NCBI RefSeq assembly: GCF_014633365.1
Contig: NC_068341.1
Coordinates: forward strand, 310,001 to 374,000
DNA: 64,000 bases
Source: Diospyros lotus
Taxonomy: Eukaryota > Streptophyta > Magnoliopsida > Ericales > Ebenaceae
Direction: 5' to 3'
Shown piece after piece: positions 22,601-35,200 of this stretch. A program made the translations under genes and the position numbers. The notes beneath the pieces were generated by a model, which saw nothing but the letters and a program-made list of their open reading frames with translations, made no database searches and was not told the origin of the DNA. Every line of letters starts with the position of its first letter. Position 1 is the first letter of the stretch.

Positions 22601-25600
22601 ATGCTACAGAAGTTAAAAGCCCCCAAAATGATTCAATAATAAAAAATAAAAACTCCAATATGATATGTGAGACAACAATAAAACATGTCTAGCGCTTCAT
22701 GGTAATAAGCTCAACTCTAATTTCATTTCTTCCATCTCCAATAGTAGCCTCTCATGGCCGATTCTTTCTGCTGCCCCACTGTGGCAGGAACCAGGAAGAG
22801 ATGATCAACAACATTGGAGGCACTACCAGTGGGCAGCGACAGGTTTTTAGAATTGATTGTGGTTGTGCTTGTTTGTTGTTTTGTTTCACTGTAGTGCTTC
22901 AAAGTGAGTGTTGGAACGCTTCTTGTTCACATTGTGGCTTTATTCAATCAGTATAATTTCACCTTTCTGTCAGGAAAGAATTTTCTGTGTTTGATCTGAA
23001 ATTGAAGGGGAAACTGCTTTAAGGAGAGTGCATTCCAACCTGCACAGGTCACTCCTGGTTTGGCTAAAAACTGGCAGGTTTTTTAGGCCAACCTCGACCA
23101 GGCTGCTGGCCAGGTCCCAGTTTGTCAGGCACAATCATCTGGTTTAATCTGGTTCTTACAACACTGATAATCAGGACTCCACAATTCACAAGAGCAGACC
23201 ATTCACAAATAAAGGATTACTTAACATACTTTTAGTATTGCCCAGGAAGCATAAGTATCCAAGGAAAACACCTTCCAGAATCAAACATTGTGAAGGCATT
23301 TTGAATTTCAGTACCTGGTTTTCAGTGATCAGTCTCATGTGTTCTGCTAGAGACATCCTCACATATTCCACACCATCTTCACAAATAAACAATGGCAGAA
23401 CAATAATATTGAAATAACACCTCTATGAATTTCCATCACTAGAAAAGTCGAATGTCCTCTTGAAAAAAATGTTTAGCACGGAGAACATTGCAAATAAGCA
23501 GAATAGGTGAGGCCTGTCTAGTCACAACATGTGTGAGTGTGCGAGAGAGAGAGAGAGAGAGAGCAACTAGAAGTTAAAGGCTGACAAAAGTTGAACTTTT
23601 CCAAGTAGAATGAACCCATTGAAATCCAAAATGGACATAGAAAGAGAACTGAACCTGGTGAACAATTTTCCGTTGCTTGATCCCATCACTTGCTGCCATA
23701 AACCTACAGCCAAATAGTCCATCAAACCAAACAAGCAGTGCAGAATAATAGTAGACCAAACAGCAATTCCTTGCAGTGAACATAGGTAATGGCTTATGGT
23801 TTTGAAATCTACAGAGCATAATAACACTGCATGAGAAGAAGACCAATGGCACAGCTAAAAGGCAAGTGGATGAAATGGGGAAAATTCATAGCAAAAGAGA
23901 GAAGTAATACCAAAGAAAACTTGTTGGAAACCCTTAAACATCACACAACCCAAAGAAGGCTGGAGGTCTAGAGTTCTTGCAGCTAACCCACCTAGTGGGA
24001 TTAAGGCATACAACAGTTGTACGGAAACATGCAACTGAAGGACATTTATGCCCCCCCCCCCCCCAAAAAAAAAAAAAAAAAACCGAATCAACCAAAGGAT
24101 AAACAAACCTAAATTTGTTACACTAGTCAAACTTGCAGTCTCATTATTCCAGAGTTTGTGTATAAGCTTAAAAACCTCATTTCTCAAGTATCTATGATGT
24201 AATGCAACTACATCAAGCATGCAAAGAAGGCTATGCAAATGATAAGCAACTACAAGATACTCCCAAAGGATGAGCTTTATAAGCTAAAATGATGTACAAA
24301 GTTGTTCCTTATCAGACAAAATATGATTATGTTTCGGGCATCATACCACATTTGACAGAGATATCCTAATAGATTGAAGCTCTACTTTCTGTAATGTTAC
24401 TGTTTTCAGTCGCAACCCAAAAAGATTACTTTCTTCTTATTCCAACAGGATCATAAAATCATGGAAAGGATGGGATGCAAGAAACTGTTACTGCACGCAA
24501 GTATTTAAAACATCTCAAACTTGAAACAAGTTGCACCAGCTATTGATGCATACACTAGGTTGACATGAAAATCTAACAAAGATGATGATTAACAACAAGG
24601 ATGACATGAATGAGAATGATGATGCTGGCAAAGGGGACCATAGGAGAAGAAACAATTTTGGGTAACATGAAAGAGATGGAAAAAAATTTAACGTACGGAA
24701 TTTGAGCTCCACTGTCTTCTGTTCGTGGAGCCAACTGTTTAACCAGAGGAGAAAGATCTTTCTGGAAGAAGAAGAAAACATGGAGAGAGAAAAAAAAAAC
24801 AAAATAAGCAGAAGTCATTCTACTGACCAGTGATAAACACACCAATTGGTGCTCATTAGTATATAAATGTGAAGAAAATTTCACCTGAATATCATCCATG
24901 CTAACAGTACTGTAGTTGGAGTCCAATATAACCTAATTCAACCAAAGAAAGAAGAATAGTTCAAATTTCATAGATGATGTAAAGAGATCATCAATAAAAC
25001 AAAAGAACAAGTTACCATTATCAGACGAGCTGCCTTGGCACTTTCAACAACCATCCATTGTCCATCTTCCGAAGAGAACAACCACTCTTGAGCCCGAGCC
25101 TGAAAACTGAAATTCCATTATAATTTAAATTGAAAACCACAAACAAAGAGAAAACAGAGAAAGATACATTAAGTAACAAATAATGTTCAAATTCTGAAAA
25201 CTCTTTGTATGTTTAAACATATACACAAAACTAAATAGTCAAATTAAAAATTAAAGAAGAAAATAGAAAAATACTTGAGGGTACAATCAAGCAAACCTTC
25301 AGAAAATTAATGGAAGTAGGAATAGCAATTTTTTTGCAAGCACAATTCAGGTCTTCTTTTACTAATTATTCCCTGAATTATATGTTCAACAGCATAACAA
25401 GTATTCTCACAGCAATATGGTAAAAACCAATGTGCAAACATGACATTCTACCATATGGTTCATATGTGAAGCATCATACCACTATATTAGAACCAATTTT
25501 ACCATATATTTTTACAAACAGTAGATGCAAGATGAAACTGACAGTCTGTCAATGATGAAGCTAACACCATTGTAGGTCATGCCAAAGAACCAAAGAAAAC

Positions 25601-28330
25601 AAAGGAAGAAACAAGAAAAGCTGGTACGCTGATTTAACCAACCAAAGAAATGGGTTTACCCCACAAAATTTAGAGTTAATATTAAATAGAAATAAAATAG
25701 GTAGCTTATACATTTGCTTCTTAAAAATAAAATATGCACAGAGTATACAAAAATACTAACCTTAGGTACAAGGAAAACCCCGCAATGATATAAGAAAGGA
25801 CTGGACTTCGGTTGAGCATCAAGAAGTACAGATCTGTAACAGAAACGTGAGTTCCCCTGTTGACCCAGAGTAAGCTGGACCCTCCGACCAGGACTAAGCT
25901 CTGACAGATCTCCTTTGGCTCCCAGTTGCAGATCTTCAAGTGAGTACAATATATCAGAACCATTGGAGTATTCCACACGAATATGGTTCTCAATTTCAAG
26001 CGCTTCATAAAGCCCATGTGCCTGAAATACAAGGCAGTTTTACCAACAAGGTCTCAAGATATACGGGTTTAAAATTCGCATGATTAAGACAACATTCAAG
26101 AGGATTTGTCCATCAATGTTATCAGTGCCAGCTGCTCAATTATTATGATGTATTCTACATAAAGGCAGAGAATCCCACTACCTGATTCCCATGATAATCA
26201 AGAGAAGACTGATTAATTGCTGACCATATCTGGTGTACTACTGTAGATTTCTCTTTCTCAGCGATCACCATGAAGGTCTGTAGATTATGTCTATCAGATG
26301 GCTTCTGAGGTATGGCATGAAGACTTATTTTCCACCCATAACGGAACTTGGGGAAAAGCAGACCTGATAAATGACAAATAAAGCAAGCAAACATACACCC
26401 TCAGACAAAATGTTAATGGTAAACCATGTAGAGTCAAAGGGGAAAACAGGTTTTTATTAAGTTATCACACAGACAACACGGTAAGTTAATATTTTTTTTA
26501 GGTGAAGTAAACCAAGAAAAAAGCAATAGCATGTAAAAGAATATTTTACGCCACCCAAATAAAGTTGAGATGAACCGTACCCAAAACATGAGATTCTGCC
26601 AAGGTGAGACATACAAATTTCCCCCCAAATTTCAGAACTCTTTTCACCTGTTGATACACAAGACATTAAGTGAATCACAACAAAATTATTGGTGAGTTAT
26701 TGCTGATCAAAACTAATTTTGAGCACATACAACAAGATACATGTCCAAAAATTATACTCAAATTTGAGTGCAGGACACCTCTGATAAATATTGATCCCCT
26801 AGCTTAGCTCCAAGCTCAGGCTCCATCAGGGCATCAAATCCTCCCTTATCAAGGACAATATCGAATGTCCCATCCGCAAACTGGAGAGATTATCACAATT
26901 AGAGAAACGGGAATTACAACTTTAAAGAGATTTTACAAGCACATAAAAAAATGTCGGGCATGCTTATCCACTTGAACCGTTTATTTTTTTCCACTCATTA
27001 TATGTCTATTCATTCATGATATTTCAATTGCAATTAGTTGTTTAGTGTCATTGGTTGCCAACTGATGATTTATGTTTCCCAATAAGTTGGCTCTCTTTAT
27101 TCGTGATTTTTTAATATTCTACTTGTTTGTCCTCAATGCGAAAAAACCACTATGTTCTCCAGGCAAGTCAACAACAAGAACATACCAAGCCTTTGTCTTA
27201 TCTGGTGGGGTTTGTCTAAAATCTATAATAAAAGGATACAATCTTTATACTGACAGTAAATAAAATAATAGCTTAGAACTCATTTTCCCACTTATTCATC
27301 CAAGACTAAACTATCATCAAACTACCCTCATAACATGCATAGCAAGTTCTCGGCTGTCTAAATGAGGTTCTATTTTGGTCCAATCATGATATGTCAACCT
27401 AACACAAGGACAGAGTTGAACATCTTTCTATCAATTTCCATTATGTTTCTGCATAGCACCTCTTGAACTGTCTTCACCATTAAATGGAGTTAAGAGTAAA
27501 CTAAAAATGCATGCTATCGCTCTTAGAATTCTACTAGTGCCATGAATTTGATCGATTTCCCTCTTTCTCCCCCAGTTTACTTACTGCACCCATGACCCAG
27601 CATAAATTTAACGTGAAAAATTATCCAATATGCAGCTGAAATAGCTAATGTAGATATTTTATAATTTCGTCCATTTTTATTGAACAAGAAGTTAAGCTAC
27701 AAAGAACAGCGTCTGGCTAATACTACAAACAACCTAGCTATTCGAGCCTATAGGACTCAGAATGAGGAGATTAACTAAAGAGTTGAGGAATGATAACTAT
27801 CTAGCATAGCTTCATTATTTGTCGATCAATACTTGAGGGCAATTTGGCTGCCAGGATGCAAGCACACATATAGTTGTAGAACAGCGTGCACAAATCCGTG
27901 AAGTAAATATGAAGAAAACAAAGATATAGAAGTTGTAACGTACTTGCATGCCAGTCATATCCATGACACGCCACCGCATCCCGGGGCGTGAGCGCACGTT
28001 CCGCCTGAGCATGTCGGAGATTACAACTTTCGAGAAATCAATGTTGGTAATGTCTTTAAAGCCAGCGTCGTAGAGGTGCTCGGAAAGCCGGGAATTGCCA
28101 CAACCGGGGACGAGAATCTGCAAAGACGACGACAACGGCTCCTCCCCTGCCGCCTGGGGCGCATGGAAATGGGAGAGGAGTGGCTCTCTGAGCTGCGGCC
28201 ACTCTGCGTACCACTCGAAGGCGTCGTCGGGGCCCCGGATGGTGAAGAACTTGTCCCAGTTCTCCTTGCGAGTGAAATCTCCTAGGGTTTCCAGGAGCTC
28301 TTCTTCTTCCTGCCCCGTCTTCTTCCCCAT
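19664..28330 (-). CDS. METTL13-like eEF1A lysine and N-terminal methyltransferase
   Basis: Predicted two-domain SAM-dependent methyltransferase that in animals methylates eEF1A; plant orthologue is At2g31740. Sixteen exons on the minus strand: 28330-27944, 26880-26779, 26647-26581, 26363-26182, 26021-25761, 25099-25016, 24932-24885, 24761-24697, 23703-23655, 22446-22170, 21952-21831, 21475-21395, 21311-21237, 20689-20481, 20381-20231, 19861-19664 (TGA). All have GT..AG borders and matching phases, giving 785 residues, near the family length. N-terminal domain: ILVPGCGNSRLSEHLYDAGF (motif I) and DIVLDKGGFDALM. C-terminal spermidine-synthase-like domain: VVIGLGAGLLPIFL, then YIEVVELDPVVLDLARDYF and DILIVDVDSAD. 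A lysine/serine-rich linker (~KKPRSSSKSKKRGNQRK) separates them. No disabling change seen. A hAT foldback element sits 56 bp upstream of the ATG. Cytosolic action inferred from absence of a targeting signal. Confidence 0.93.
23541..23562 (+). repeat. (GA)n microsatellite
   Basis: About eleven GA units in the intron between METTL13 exons 9 and 10. Confidence 0.9.
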
Positions 28331-28386
28331 TTTCTTGATCTTTCTCCTGCCGACGGGCTTCTTCTGTGGAGACTAGGGTTTTAAAG

Positions 28387-29169
28387 TAGAGGTGTCAAAA
28401 GGGCCGGGCGGCCCCGCCCGGCCCAGCCCATGACGGGCCGGGCTTTGGCCCGGCCCGTTACTGTTCATACGGGCCAAAGAAATTGGGCCCACGACCCAGC
28501 CCGTCTAAGGGCCCGGCCCGGCTAGACCCGTGGCCCGTTGGGCCTTTATGGGCCAGGCCCATGAGCCCTTACTCATTTTTTTTTTTAATTTTGTTATTAT
28601 TTAGTAATTATTAATATTGGATATTAAAAAATTTAATTTCACCATATATATAAATAATAACCATCAATTAATTTATTTAAAATTTTTAAGTTAAATTTTT
28701 TATATATTTAAATTATAAATAAACATTCTCCTTTTTATATGTATATTATTTTTCACATCAATTCACAAGAAAAATTATAAGGTATATAAAATAATGAAAT
28801 AATATTTAAAACTTAAGAATTAAGATAGAAAATATTTTAAAAAGAAACAAATTAATTTTTATATATGTATATATTTTATGTATTATTTTTAAAAAAATTA
28901 TTTAAAAAAAAAAGAAAAAAAAAAAGGGCCGGGCCCTCCGGGCCCGGCCCGTTAGGCCCTGTGGGCTAAGGGCCCGGCCCGGCCCTCTAGCCCACGGGCT
29001 GGCCCGGCCCGGCCCCTTTGTAGGGGGGCCGTGGGCCGGGTCGAGCCCTATCAATGATAAAAGGGCCCGGGCCCAACTCGGCCCTTTTAGTAAAAGGGCC
29101 GGCCCGGCCCGTTTAAAAAGCCCATGGGCCGACTCGGGCCGGGCCGGGCCGGCCTTTTTGACACCTATA
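28387..29169. mobile_element. Non-autonomous hAT-like foldback element, GGGCC-rich arms
   Basis: A 783-bp element with ends TAGAGGTGTCAAAA and, inverted, TATAGGTGTCAAAA, flanked by the 8-bp duplication TTTTAAAG (28379-28386, 29170-29177), the TSD length of hAT transposons. Each arm is packed with GGGCCGGGCC-type repeats that pair with the other arm; the centre (about 28575-28920) is extremely AT-rich. No coding sequence. It lies between the divergent METTL13 and SPS genes, right against the METTL13 start. Confidence 0.85.
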
Positions 29170-29351
29170 TTTTAAAGGGACTCAGACGACGGCGGTGCCT
29201 GCCAAGTGCCAACGGGGCTGTCGTGACGGAAGCAGTCTCCTTCCTTCGAGCTTTTAACATTTTGGAGATAAAAGGAAATGACCATTTTGTCCCTTCGAGT
29301 CCCTTCTCTTCTATTCTCCGCTTTTCTGTCAAAAAAAAAAAAAACTCTGGG

Positions 29352-30405
29352 TTGGGTTGGTAATTTTGGACACGATCCGATTAGACGATACGACATCATA
29401 TGGAGTTAAGTGGATTAGCGTTATGATTAATCGGGTTCAGGTCATAAATGGGTCAACCTGTCTAACCCGTTTAGACACGAAATGACACGTTTAATTAAAA
29501 GAATTAGTTGATTAATCTGAATACGTTAACACGATTATATACGAAATAATACGTTTATAACTAAATAACACGTTTAACATATGACACAACACGACCCGTT
29601 TAAATTAAATGGGTTAAACAGATTAATAGGTGACACGACACGTTTAGTTAAACGGGTCGTGTTTGGGTTAGCCTGACACGTGCTATACGTGTGTCTCGAC
29701 ACAACACGATTACGATCTACTAACACGAATTGTAGGTGACACAACACGACATGACACGTTTAGTTAAATGGGTCGTGTCGTGTTACATGTTTAATAAACG
29801 TGTTGTGTTCGGGTTTAAGAAATTTGACACGATTATTAAACGGGTCGTGTTCGAGTTAACCTGACATGTGTTATACGTGTGTCTCGACACGACAAGATTA
29901 CGACCCGCCAACACGAATTGTCACCTAGGTTGTAATCGTGTCGTATCGAGACACACGTATAACACGTGTCAGGCTAACCCGAACACGATCCGTTTAATAA
30001 TCGTATCAAATTCCTTAAACCCGAACACGACACGATTATTAAACGTATAACACGACACAACCCATTTAACTAAACGTGTCATGTCACGTGTTAACTTGTT
30101 TAATCCGTTTAATTTAAATAGGTCGTGTTGTGTCACCTGTTAAACGTGTTATTTAGTTTTAAACGTGTTATTTCGTATATAATTGTGTTAACGTGTTCGG
30201 GTCAACCCGTTAACACGTTTAATTAAACGTGTCATTTCGTATCTAAACGGGTTAGACGAGTTGACATGTCTAAGACACGAAAATAATCGTGTCATAAACG
30301 GGTTGACCCGAACCCGATTAACCCCAACCCTAACCCGCTTAACTCCGTGTCGTGTCGTGTCGTGTCATGTCGTGTAATCGGGTCGTATCCAAAATTGCTA
30401 GCTCT
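29352..30405. repeat. ~1 kb near-palindromic foldback element
   Basis: The left arm (to ~29915) and right arm (from ~29928) are reverse complements over about 480 bp, meeting near 29920. Outer ends share AATTTTGGAYACGAYCCGAT and inner ends share CGAGACACACGTATAACAC. The arms are dense in CGTGTCGTGT and AACGGGT motifs. The left arm also contains an internal duplication near 29640-29760. No ORF of note. Superfamily unassigned: an 8-bp duplication at the ends could not be demonstrated. Confidence 0.8.
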
Positions 30406-30411
30406 AGTCAT

Positions 30412-30667
30412 CCCTACTCCCAAGGCATAACCAAGTAGTAAAGAGGTAAGCTAAAAGTTTGTTTGAATATTCTTAGTGTGAGTTCGATTCCTAAAATAAG
30501 TATAATATTTTTTTCTAGGGAAGGACCTTATGAGTGATATTAATGGTGCTAAGGTCTGCCATCCTGATCATTTGGGCATATCCTCCGATTTATCTCATTA
30601 GTGTAATTTTGGGGGTAAGGTGGTTGAGTACGTCAGTAATGGGGCGTAATAAAAAAAAAAAAAAAAC
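30412..30667 (+). mobile_element. tRNA-derived SINE with poly(A) tail
   Basis: A ~240-bp unit with an A-box-like AACCAAGTAGTAAAGAGG and a B-box-like GAGTTCGATTCC about 60 bp later, the internal Pol III promoter layout of tRNA-type SINEs, then an unrelated body and a terminal A-run at 30650-30666. The body includes AAGGACCTTATGAGTGATAT and GGGCATATCCTCC. No target-site duplication resolved because it abuts the palindrome. Confidence 0.6.
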
Positions 30668-32064
30668 GACAGCTGTGAAAATGCAATTTAATGAATATAT
30701 ATTTAATGTTCAATAGTTGATGCGGCCTGGTGTGGTGTCCCAAGTCCAACCCTAAGCCCAAGGCAATAGCAAGTAAAGGCCCAACCAAAAACAATAATCC
30801 ATGCTCCAATGGGCTACCAATATTTCTTTCAGTGTATGTGTGCTTGCTAATTCATTTGTATCGTCCATCTCCAATTCATCATATAATATAACCTGACGAC
30901 ACTACTATTGGATGCATATATTACGATTATTATTATGAGTTGATCAGAAGAGAGAAGAACATGGATGAATGTATAGTGTGTCGCTAATGGAATGGTTGTC
31001 TAAATCTAAATTAGCAAATTATTATTATTATTATTCCCCACAAAACAGTTTTTAGTTTGCATGCTAGTCCATGTACCCCCCCCCCCCCCCCCCAAAAAAA
31101 AAAAAAAATGCATATCAGTCCCACACCCGCCTTCCAAAAATTATTATTCTCGCAGCTACCCTCTCTCTCTCTCTCTATATATATATATAAAAGTGATATT
31201 GTTCAATTTCAAGCCATGGAATTTTGGCAAGGTACTTGTGTGAAATTAAATTACAACTTTCACACACACACACACATGTATGTATATATATGAGCGTAAA
31301 TTTCAAGGGATAATTAAAGATGGATATATATAATTAAATAAATAAATGTAGAGGAGGATGAGATGAGAATTGGAGATAAAGTTTGGTTGATGGTGGCTAC
31401 TTCAACATGGGGATGACGATTTTGCTACCACATACTTGGGCATCAACCAGCAGCAGCCAGAGAGATCCTATATATGGCTGCCTGGCTATCCTCCCATCAT
31501 CCATCCTTGAGGTACTTAATTGGCTAGCTTAGCTGTTGAACAATGATTTGTCTTATTATATGCCAATTAATTACCAACATATATATAGACACTAATTATA
31601 TAAATGTTTTCAGACATAACATTACAATTAAGAGTTAATTTTTTCAAGTTATGATTTTAAGAGAGTGCCTCAAGTCGTGATTCATCTTTTCTTCTTATAT
31701 AAGGCCTAATAAATTTAATTAAGTGTGTGCGTGCGCGTGCACTTTATTATTATTATTATGTTTATAAAGTAGGAGCAAAAGGCGGCCAGCAGAGGGAGGG
31801 AGGTTAGTTATGAGAGGAAGAGGAAGGGCATGGGATTGGGAGGGGGCTAACGAACTAACAGGTAAGGTAGCATTGGTAAGCGGGACAATCTTGGAAATAC
31901 CACTTCTGTTACTGCTACTGTACGTAATCCCAAATCCCATATCCCAATCCCAATCCCAATCCCACCGCACAGAGACCCGTTAAAACTCTCAATCTCCCCC
32001 CGACACGTGTCTCTTTCCTGACCCCACCTTCAACCGCTATCTCCGTCTCCTCCCGCTCCCCCCT

Positions 32065-32106
<42 letters not shown>

Positions 32107-32279
32107 AGGTGTCTCTCGCCTCGCCAGCCGGACTCCTCTTCCAATCTTTGTTTCTATTCTATTCTAATATTCCAATGGCCTTGCTGCCGTATGTGCAAAT
32201 CTATTATATCTAAGAAGTCACAGCAGATCATCATCCATATATAGAGGAGAGAGAGAGAGAGAGAGAGAGTTGTTTAGTT
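30668..32279 (+). promoter_or_regulatory. Upstream region and 5' UTR of sucrose-phosphate synthase
   Basis: About 1.6 kb without coding sequence. Contains a C/A-rich tract at 31078-31107, TATATA stretches (for example ~31178-31190), a G-box ACACGTGT at 32003-32010, a long (CT)n pyrimidine tract at ~32074-32104 and a (GA)n tract at ~32246-32269 just before the ATG. The CT tract is typical of plant core promoters and leaders. The transcription start is not determinable here. Confidence 0.5.
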
Positions 32280-35200
32280 ATGGCGGGGAACGAGTGGATA
32301 AACGGGTACCTGGAGGCGATACTGGACAGTGGGGCTGGTGGTGGGAGAGAGGAGAACAGCAACAAGAAGGCGGCGGCGGCGGCAGTGCAGCAGGTGAGAT
32401 CAGAGAGAGGAGGAGGAGGCGGGGGGCATTATTTGCAATATTTCAATCCCACAAAGTACTTCGTGGAGGAGGTGGTGACGGGGGTGGACGAGACTGACCT
32501 GCACAGGACATGGATCAAGGTCGTCGCCACCCGCAACACCCGCGAGAGGAGCTCCCGCTTGGAGAACATGTGCTGGCGCATTTGGCATCTCACCCGCAAG
32601 AAGAAACAGGTTGCTTTCATTTATATATTAATTTCATTCATTCTAGATATCCTTCTTATTTTTTCTGTCACTCATTGCCTCTCGCTCTCCTCTCTTCTCT
32701 TCTCTTCATCACTACTCCGCTCCTCTCTTCTTCAATACTAATATCACTTAATCATTAAAAAAAAAAAAGAAGCAAAACAGAAAAGGGTTCCATTTGATGT
32801 CTGAATTAATCGCGGTGTTCAATTCTAATAATAATAATAACAATAGTTGGAATGGGAAGACCTGCAAAGGACGGCTCATCGGAGGTGGGAACGTGAACAA
32901 GGGCGCAGGGATGTGACAGAAGACATGTCTGAAGACTTGTCTGAAGGAGAGAAGGGAGATGTAGCCGCCGGAGCCGGGGACATGACGACCACGGCGGTCA
33001 CTATTGAAAGCCCCAGGAAAAAGTTCCAACGTAATTATTCCAACCTGGAAGTAGGTTGGTCAGACTCAGACACTAACAAGGAGAAGAAACTTTACATTGT
33101 TCTTATCAGGTAACCACTGCATCTGCATCTCCAAGTCCAAGCCTTTCCTTCCTTATTAAGTACTGTCACACACTGTTACATGCCATTTCCATTTCCATTT
33201 CCACCCCCCCGGCGCCAACACTCTTTTGAAGCCACCACTATATAGCGCACATATATATATATAGCTCTACCTACTTTTGAATTTATCTATTAGTAATTTC
33301 AATTGACATCTACCTAGCTAGCTAGCTGTGTGGAAATTTATTTCACAAAATAATGGTAGTTACACTTGTGGAAGTTGTATGTTTAGTGATTCTCAGTTGA
33401 TTGCGCCAAAAAAAGCTTTGATATAGTCGTGTAAAGTCCCTCTCTTTTTGACACGGCTGATTTTAGATATCACAAAAGAATAGCTTTGCTTTCAAACCTT
33501 CTTTCTGGGGTCTCACTTTGAAAATAACAAAGAATCAAAGAGTTAACTAGAACATAGAAATATTCCTTACAAGTTGCTGCAAGATAAATCTTTAAGCCTA
33601 TTGTTCAAGGTAGTTACGAATAAATTGATTGAATCATAAAATTTCACAATCATAGCTGATCTCCTTGACCAGCTTGCATGGTTTGGTCCGTGGGGAAAAT
33701 ATGGAGCTTGGACGTGATTCTGACACTGGTGGTCAGGTATACATATTCACTTTCCTACTATTCATTTACTGACCAGCAAGAGCAAGCACCTCCTGCTTAC
33801 ATGGCAATTGCATATTCCCAGATCAAATATGTTGTAGAGCTTGCTCGGGCGCTGGCTAGGATGCCTGGTGTTTATAGGGTTGATCTGTTCACCCGCCAAA
33901 TTTCCTCACCTGAAGTTGATTGGAGCTACGGAGAACCCACAGAGATGCTAACCACGGGTGCTGAAGATGCTGATGCCACAGACAGCGGAGAAAGCTGTGG
34001 GGCATATATCATACGAATACCCTTTGGTCCGCGCGACAAGTACCTAAGGAAAGAATTACTGTGGCCGTATGTTCAAGAATTTGTAGATGGAGCTCTGGCG
34101 CATATTCTTAATATGTCAAAGGCCTTGGGCGAACAAATTGGTGCGGGACAGCCCGTTTGGCCATATGTAATTCACGGCCACTATGCTGATGCAGGGGACA
34201 GTGCAGCTCTTCTTTCAGGTGCTTTGAATGTTCCAATGGTTTTAACAGGGCATTCACTTGGAAGGAACAAGTTAGAACAACTTCTTAAGCAAGGAAGGCA
34301 GTCAAAAGAGGACATAAATTCTACATACAAGATTATGAGAAGGATAGAAGCAGAAGAGCTTTCCCTTGATGCGGCAGAACTTGTTATCACGAGCACCAAA
34401 CAGGAGATCGAAGAGCAATGGGGCCTATATGATGGATTTGATGTCAAGCTTGAGAAGGTTTTGCGGGCCCGCTCTAGACGAGGGGTCAATTGTCATGGAC
34501 GTTACATGCCAAGGATGGCGGTAATTAAAGAGAAATTTCAAATAACCTGTTGATCATATTGCGTCTTTTGCTAAATATCTAGAGATGATGTTCATGGTTT
34601 CAGATATTATCTTTTCAAATGTTTTTTCCAACAATCTTCTATAATATACACTCGAAATTCTCCTTTCTTCTTTTATAAGCCCAAACTGTAGATGAATTCT
34701 ATGGTTTCATATTGCTCATATCTTCAACAATGAATCCTCTCACTTTCTTCCATGAGAAATCCACTTCATCCTACTACAAATATTTAAGTAACATTGGAGT
34801 TGGAAAAAAAATAAACTGCTTTTGATTTTTGCATTACATTGAGGAGGCCTATTTCCTTAGCCTTCACTCCTGCACTATGGCCTTATAGATTAAGTTGAAA
34901 TGCATGTGGGTTCTAGATGCATAGCCCACAAGGTTTTTTTATGCTGCTTTAAGGAAGTGAAAGCTAGCCTATTTGATGTCAAAGGAACTTCTCATCATGC
35001 CTGGCATCTTTTGAATTATAATTAAAATTTTGAATTTTGCCTTCTGCTTTTTGTCATCTGTTTCCTTTGATTTGTGGTTTTGATAATTAATGATATTTAT
35101 GACAAAATGTTAGCAAACAAAGTTTAATCTGCCAGTGATGCATATATATTGTGGATAGCCTGATGAGTTTAAATTCACTTTTGAACATCCAGAGTAGCAC

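Noticed and set aside
23186..23392. Minus-strand open stretch with VEYVRMSLAEHMRLITENQ between METTL13 exons 9 and 10
   Set aside because: It ends at a donor-like CAG/GTACTG but has no in-phase AG acceptor upstream, and joining exon 9 directly to exon 10 already restores the conserved VHQ-VTSPLTG junction. Might be a relic exon.
29344..30420. 8-bp target duplication for the palindromic element
   Set aside because: The 8 bases flanking the best-aligned ends (ACTCTGGG and GTCATCCC) do not match, so hAT membership was not claimed.
32400..32758. Several open frames overlapping SPS exon 1 on both strands
   Set aside because: They are shadows of the exon and its repeat-rich leader; the SPS frame is uniquely conserved.
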